In this document: positions 55,901 to 61,900 of the stretch, piece by piece
How positions within the stretch are numbered: the stretch's first letter is position 1
Layout: the number at the start of each line of letters is the position of its first letter
Assembly: GCA_003149575.1 (NCBI GenBank)
Contig: QCWG01000002.1
Span: 1-64,000, forward strand
Reading direction: 5' to 3'
Source of the DNA: Altererythrobacter sp. XM-24bin4
GTDB lineage: Bacteria > Pseudomonadota > Alphaproteobacteria > Sphingomonadales > Sphingomonadaceae
DNA: 64,000 nucleotides
Made by a program: the position numbers and the translations under genes
The notes under the pieces: model-generated
Databases searched by the model: none
What the model was told of the DNA's origin: nothing
The model's input: the letters and a program-made list of their open reading frames with translations, nothing else

Positions 55901-58900
55901 TTGGCCTCGACCTCGAGATTAGACTACTCGGGGATGATTTTGGCCTTGCCATCAATAATTTCACTGGGTCGGCCGACCTATCGGTCGATGTCGCCGATTT
56001 CGAAGCCGTCGCCAAACTCGGTTTTCTCGGCCTCACCCTGGGCGGCGAAGGCTCAGGATCGGGCCTCAAGCTCGACGCCCAGGCTAGTTTCACCCTCGAT
56101 CGCGACATCAACACTGAAACTATGGCCGATACCCGTTTCACCATAGACCAGCTGGGTTCTGAAGGGCTCGATAGCTTAGCCTTCGGTTTCGGCGGTAGCG
56201 CGAGTGCAACCCTCAAGGGTCTTTCCGTCACTGGTGCCGCAACTGGCGCAGGTTTCGATATTGGAGCGGACCAGGAAGTCTCCATAGCCATCACCAATCT
56301 CAGTGATCTCGATACCCTCAATGTAACCTTGCCCGATCTTGGCGCGATGCTGGATTTTGGCAACATCGGGTTTGCCGATATCCTTGCCGGCGTGCAGATT
56401 GCCCTCGACGAGATCCAAGCTGCTGCCGCTGATCAGGCGTTCTACAATGTAGACCTCCCGATTCTAAACACCTCTTTATCCTCCATTCTTGACGTCGCAA
56501 GTACCTGGACCGGAAAGGTCGCCGCTGCCGCCAACGATCCTGCCGCCGCACTCGACGAGGCAGAACGCGTGCTCGAAGCTGCTCTGGGGCTGCCCGATAC
56601 TGCGCTTTCCTTCCGCCTCGACGATGCTGGAGACCTCTTGCTCGATCTCGACCTCGCCACCTCTTATCACGACGAGATCTCCCTAGACCTTGATCTTCAG
56701 GCGCTCGGTGCCCTCGCCGGAGTAACAGTGCCCGACGCATTCACTGAACTTACCGACATCTCCGGCACCAGCGCCGTGGCCCTTGATATTGGCGCGGCAC
56801 TCCAGCTCGCCGTCGCGTTCGATCTCGATGCAGCAGCAACCAACCCTGCCGACATGATCTCGCTAGTCGCCTATGATAAAGCGACACAGAGCGGTACCAT
56901 GGTCGAACTGACTAGTCGCATTGTTGCTGAGGACATCGACCTCGATTTCGATCTTGGACCGCTCACAACGCGCGTGCTTAACGGGCTTGTGGCCATGGGC
57001 ACCATCACCCGCAATGCTGATGGCGACATTCTTGCGATCGATCCGGCAGCCCTACGCTTGGGTTGGACAGGCAGCACCGTCGAAGCTGATCTCACCGGTG
57101 CCTTCTCCATTGATCTGCCCATCTTCGCCAAGCTCTTCGGTCGTGAGACCAGCCTTGGACGCGTCGTCCTGCAAACCAACCCCGACCTTGGCGATCAAGG
57201 CCTCGTTGGCCTTGTCGACCTCATCGCTGGAACTAGCAACCTCACCCCAGATCAGGTGCTCGCCTTACGCCTCCCCGAGTTTGAACTGGCCGAACTCGGC
57301 CAGAGCGACCTCATCTCTATGCTCTACGACCCCTCCGTTCTGCTAGATGGTATCGACATGGGTCTTGGCGCGGTCCAGGATGTGTTTGAGAACGCTCTCG
57401 TCGCCGATCTCCCCTTTATTGGCTCCAGCCTTGCTCAGTCAGGCCAAGTCATCTCGGAACTGCGGGGTGGACTGCTCACCGACTTGCGCGAAAAACTCGG
57501 GGGTGACGGCAAACCCGTCGAACTTATGCGCGACACTCTTTTCGAGCTTTTTGGTGGCAAAGGGCTCGACATTCTGCTCGACCGCACCGGCGAGGGCGTG
57601 GTCGACATCAACGACATTGATGTCGCATTCTATGATGCCCAGGGCCAGCGTCAGCTCACTTGGTCTCCGGATACCGCCCTTCCGCGCAACGGCGCAGATG
57701 CCCTGCGCATCGATATGAACCTTGGGGGCTCTCTCGTTACTACCGGGCTCGACATCCCCCTCGAACTCGATATCCCCGGATTCTCGCTCGATATCGATGG
57801 TGGCTTCTCGGTACTGGCCGATTGGCGTTACGATTTTGGCTTCGGTCTTTCCGAAATATCTGGTTTCTTTCTCGGCACTAACGACGATGAAGACCGCGCT
57901 GAGATCGCCCTCAATCTCAAGGCTGTCCTCGACGGAACCCCTGAAGACCCAGCCACAACGACCCCTTTCTCGGGACAGGGTAGCCTGCTCTTCTTCGATG
58001 CCAGCGTCACCGACAAGGACACAGACCCGCTTGTCGAGGGCTTCCAAGCTTCTGGGTTGACCGGTGAGCTGACCATCAACCTTGATGGCGATGCGCTCGG
58101 CCACGTCACACTCAATGACCTGCTCTCGCGTGCTGCAGACCTCCTTGTTACTGATTTCCAGGTCGCTACAGACATGCGTCTCGAGGCCGCGCTCTCAGCC
58201 TTCGGTATGCCGGAGCTCTTGGCCGATTTTGTGATCGATTGGGATTGGCGTATGGGCGACCCCGATGTTGCACTACCGGCCCTCAACATCGAGAACATCC
58301 GCGTCGATATCGGCTCCACTGTCTCCGACTTCCTCTTGCCCATTGTCGAGAATGTCGCCACCCTAGTTGAGCCGTTCTACGACGTCGCAACCACCCTCGT
58401 CGCGCCCTATCCTGAACTTTCGACCTTCCTTGACGCCACGCGTGCGACCCTCGGGAAAAACCCCGATAACACTCTGCGCGGCCTCATCGACACGATGTAC
58501 GAGTTCGCTCGCCTTGCCTCCATAGCCAAGGGGGAGGACCTTCCCGAACTCGACTGGGCCATCCTCGACCACATCATCATGGCCGTCGAACTGCCGCGCA
58601 CACTCCAAAATATGATGGCAGGTGGCTCAATCGTGCTGGGTTCAATCTATGATCTCGGGACCCCCGAAATGCGCACCGTCGCAGGCGTTGGTTTCGCTGA
58701 TGACCCCGCACTGGCCCCGCTGCAAAGCGTCGGCGCCGACCTACCACAACCCCAAGGCACTTCTGCAACCGAGCGCTCAGGCTTCCAGTTCCTGCCCTAC
58801 ATCACCGACATCGCCAACTGGGCTCAGATCTTCAGTGGCGGCAACGCCACACTCTTCACCTACGAGCTTCCCATCTTCGAAGCTGGAGCCAACTGGACTG

Positions 58901-61900
58901 GTCTGCTCGCTACCGTGCCGATCCCGCCAGTGCCCGGCCTTACCGTCGATGTCATCGCCGACCTCGCCGTGTCGGGCTACATCGACCTCGCCTTCGGCTT
59001 CGATACCTACGGCGTCCAAAAGGCCATCGAGACTGGCAATATGCTCGACGTGCTCGACGGCTTCTACGTCGCCGACTGGACCCTTCCGCGGATTGAAAAC
59101 GGGCAGGTCGTCGCCGGAACCGGTGGAGTCGAAAAACCTGAACTTGGTCTTACGGTGCGCGCAGGTCTCGCCGGTGGCGTTGCCTATGCCGGCTTCGGCG
59201 GCGGCGTCGGTGGATCCCTCCGCCTAAGCGTTGATGCCGACCTCAATGACATCAAGACCTCTGTCGTCAACCGCGATGCCGAAGGTCAGGTCGTCTACAC
59301 AACTTCAACCCTAGGCAGGCTAATCGCCGATGTCACTCAGACCGGAGACGGCAAGGTCCGTGGCTCCGAATTGCTGACGATGATGTCCTTTCCTAACAAT
59401 CTCGTCGGCGGACTACCCGGTGGGCCGCTCAACCTTTTCGATCTCACCCTCGGCGGCGGCTTCCAGGTATTCCTATACGGAACCACCCCGCTGACTGGCA
59501 CCACGAAGCTGCCCTTCCCTGAAATCACCTTCCCCGATGTGGTGATTCCAGCCCCCACCGTCAGCCCGCTTATGGGCCAGGTTACAAACGGGGTGCTCAC
59601 TCTGAACACGGGCCCCCGTGCCGCCGAACGCGGTTTCATCAACGTGCTCGACGGCGATGAAAGCCTCATCCTCAGCGGCAACGCCGCAGGCATAGTCGAT
59701 GTCGAGTTCTTCGGCTTTTACCAGCGCTTCGAAGGCGTGAGCTCTGTTGTCGTCGATCTTGGCGCCGGAAATGATACCCTTGATGCCCGCTGGCTAATCA
59801 ACGATGTCACCCTCGATGTCACCGGCGGTGCCGGCAACGACACCGTGTTTATGGGTGCAGGTGGCGGTACCGTCACCGATCTTGAGGGCGATAACACCCT
59901 CACCGCGCTTGCCTCAGCGACGAATCCCGTGACCTTCATCGCCGGTGGCGGCAATGATACCCTCACTGGCGGCGCCGGCAACGATATCCTCTTCGGAGGC
60001 GAGGGCGAGAACACACTCTCGGGTGGCGCTGGTGTCGATACCCTTTACGCCCTCACCGGTATCAATCGCCTCACTGGCGGCGAGGGGCGCGATCGCTACA
60101 TGTTCAGCGGGACGCTCGGCCTCAACAAGATCGTCGAAAGCGACGATGCCGCTTCGGTGGTCGATTTCTCCGCCGACATCCCCGACAGTTTCTACGGCAT
60201 CCTGCCCATCGACCCCAACGCCGTGGTGCCTCAGATCTCGGCGCCAGTTACATGGGTTGGCGTGCCCGGAAGCTTGCTCGCGCTGCGTCTACCTGGCGAT
60301 AACCCTCTCATCGGCAGTCAGAGCCAACCTGCAACTGTTCTCGTGCAGACCGATGCTGGAACCCTCGAGGCTGACAGTGCCGGCGGCGTATCCGCAACGC
60401 TTCTCGCTGCGGATACGCTCAGGCTCGAAGGAACTCTCGCTAATCTCAACGCCTATCTTGGCTCCGGCGCCGACCTGCATCTCATCCCCGATGGCAGCGG
60501 CGACAGAAGTGTCTCCTTCCGGCTCGAACAGAACGCCATGACCGCCGAGGCCAGCGTTACTGTGATCTCCGGAACCAACATCGGCTTCTCCCGTGACTGG
60601 GCCGATATCGCCTCCGCCTCTAGCGCTGGCCTACTTTATGCGGCCGCCAATGGCGGCACCCTGTTCCGCTCAACCGATGATGGACAGAGCTGGACCGAGA
60701 TTGATGTCGCTCCTGGCATTTCTATGCCGACCACCTGGCGCGACCTAGATGTCTCCGCCAACGGCGAGGTCATCGCCTTACTCGGTGACACCGGCGTGGT
60801 GTTCTATTCCGCAGATGCCGGCGAAACGTGGTCAACGCGCGAGATCTATGATACAAATCTGCCTTCTGGCCGCTTTAATTACAGCGATAACGACTATAGC
60901 TGGGCTACTCGGAATGCTCCGAAGACGAATTGGCTTGGCAAGCCTAACGAAGCCCCTGAAAATCTGCGCACCATGCCGCGCGACTTCGTCGTCGCGCTAG
61001 ATGTTAATGATGCGGGCACCCTGCGGGTCGCCACCGACCCATTCTCTTACTGGGTCACCCGTAAAGACGGGAGCGACTTTGGCAAGTGGCGAGAAAACTG
61101 GGTTGATACATTCGACACCTGGAAGCGAACAGAACCTGGTCGGATCTATCAGGCCAGCCTCTCGGGCGGTACTCTCACGAACCTAGCGCGCATTCCTTCA
61201 AGCGCGGCAGTGGGCAATTTCCAAGCCTTTGTCGGCACCACCGACGCCGCCGGCGCCGAGATCACCCTGGTCCTGCGCGATGGAAGCAGCACCACCGCCC
61301 GCTTCGACGACAGCGCCACATACTGGCCCGACAACGCTAGAATCATACCCGCCAATTCTTGGGCCGACGCCGCCCTTGCAGAAGACGGTGAGACCATTTT
61401 CGCCATTACCACCAATGGACAGGTCTACATCAATACCCGCGACGGGCTCGAAGGTTACAGGGCCACTGTACCCGGAAGCCATGACTTCGGTATCTTTTCA
61501 AACACCTCTGCGACAACACTTGTGGCTGTCTCTCAAGGAAATGACGGCGGTGTCTTCCTCAGCCAGGATAACGCACAGACCTGGACGCAAATCGCTTCCG
61601 ACGTCTCTATTAACGATACCACTCGAGACTATCTCCAAGGACAGACATGGGTGAGCGCAACCGTCTCGGAGACCGACATCACTCTCTTTGCGCGCGATAG
61701 ACAGCCGATCACAATTGATATTCCGAAGAGCGGAAATTCGGTGAGTGCCAACCTCGGCTCGCAGAGCACCTTCCGGATCGCAGCCGGGGCGGTTACTCCA
61801 ATTGTGCTTCCGGGCTTCGTCGCCGACGCGGACGGCTACTCGGGAGATACGGACACACCGGACGACGGGGATATATCAGGCATTAATGACCCGCTGCGCG

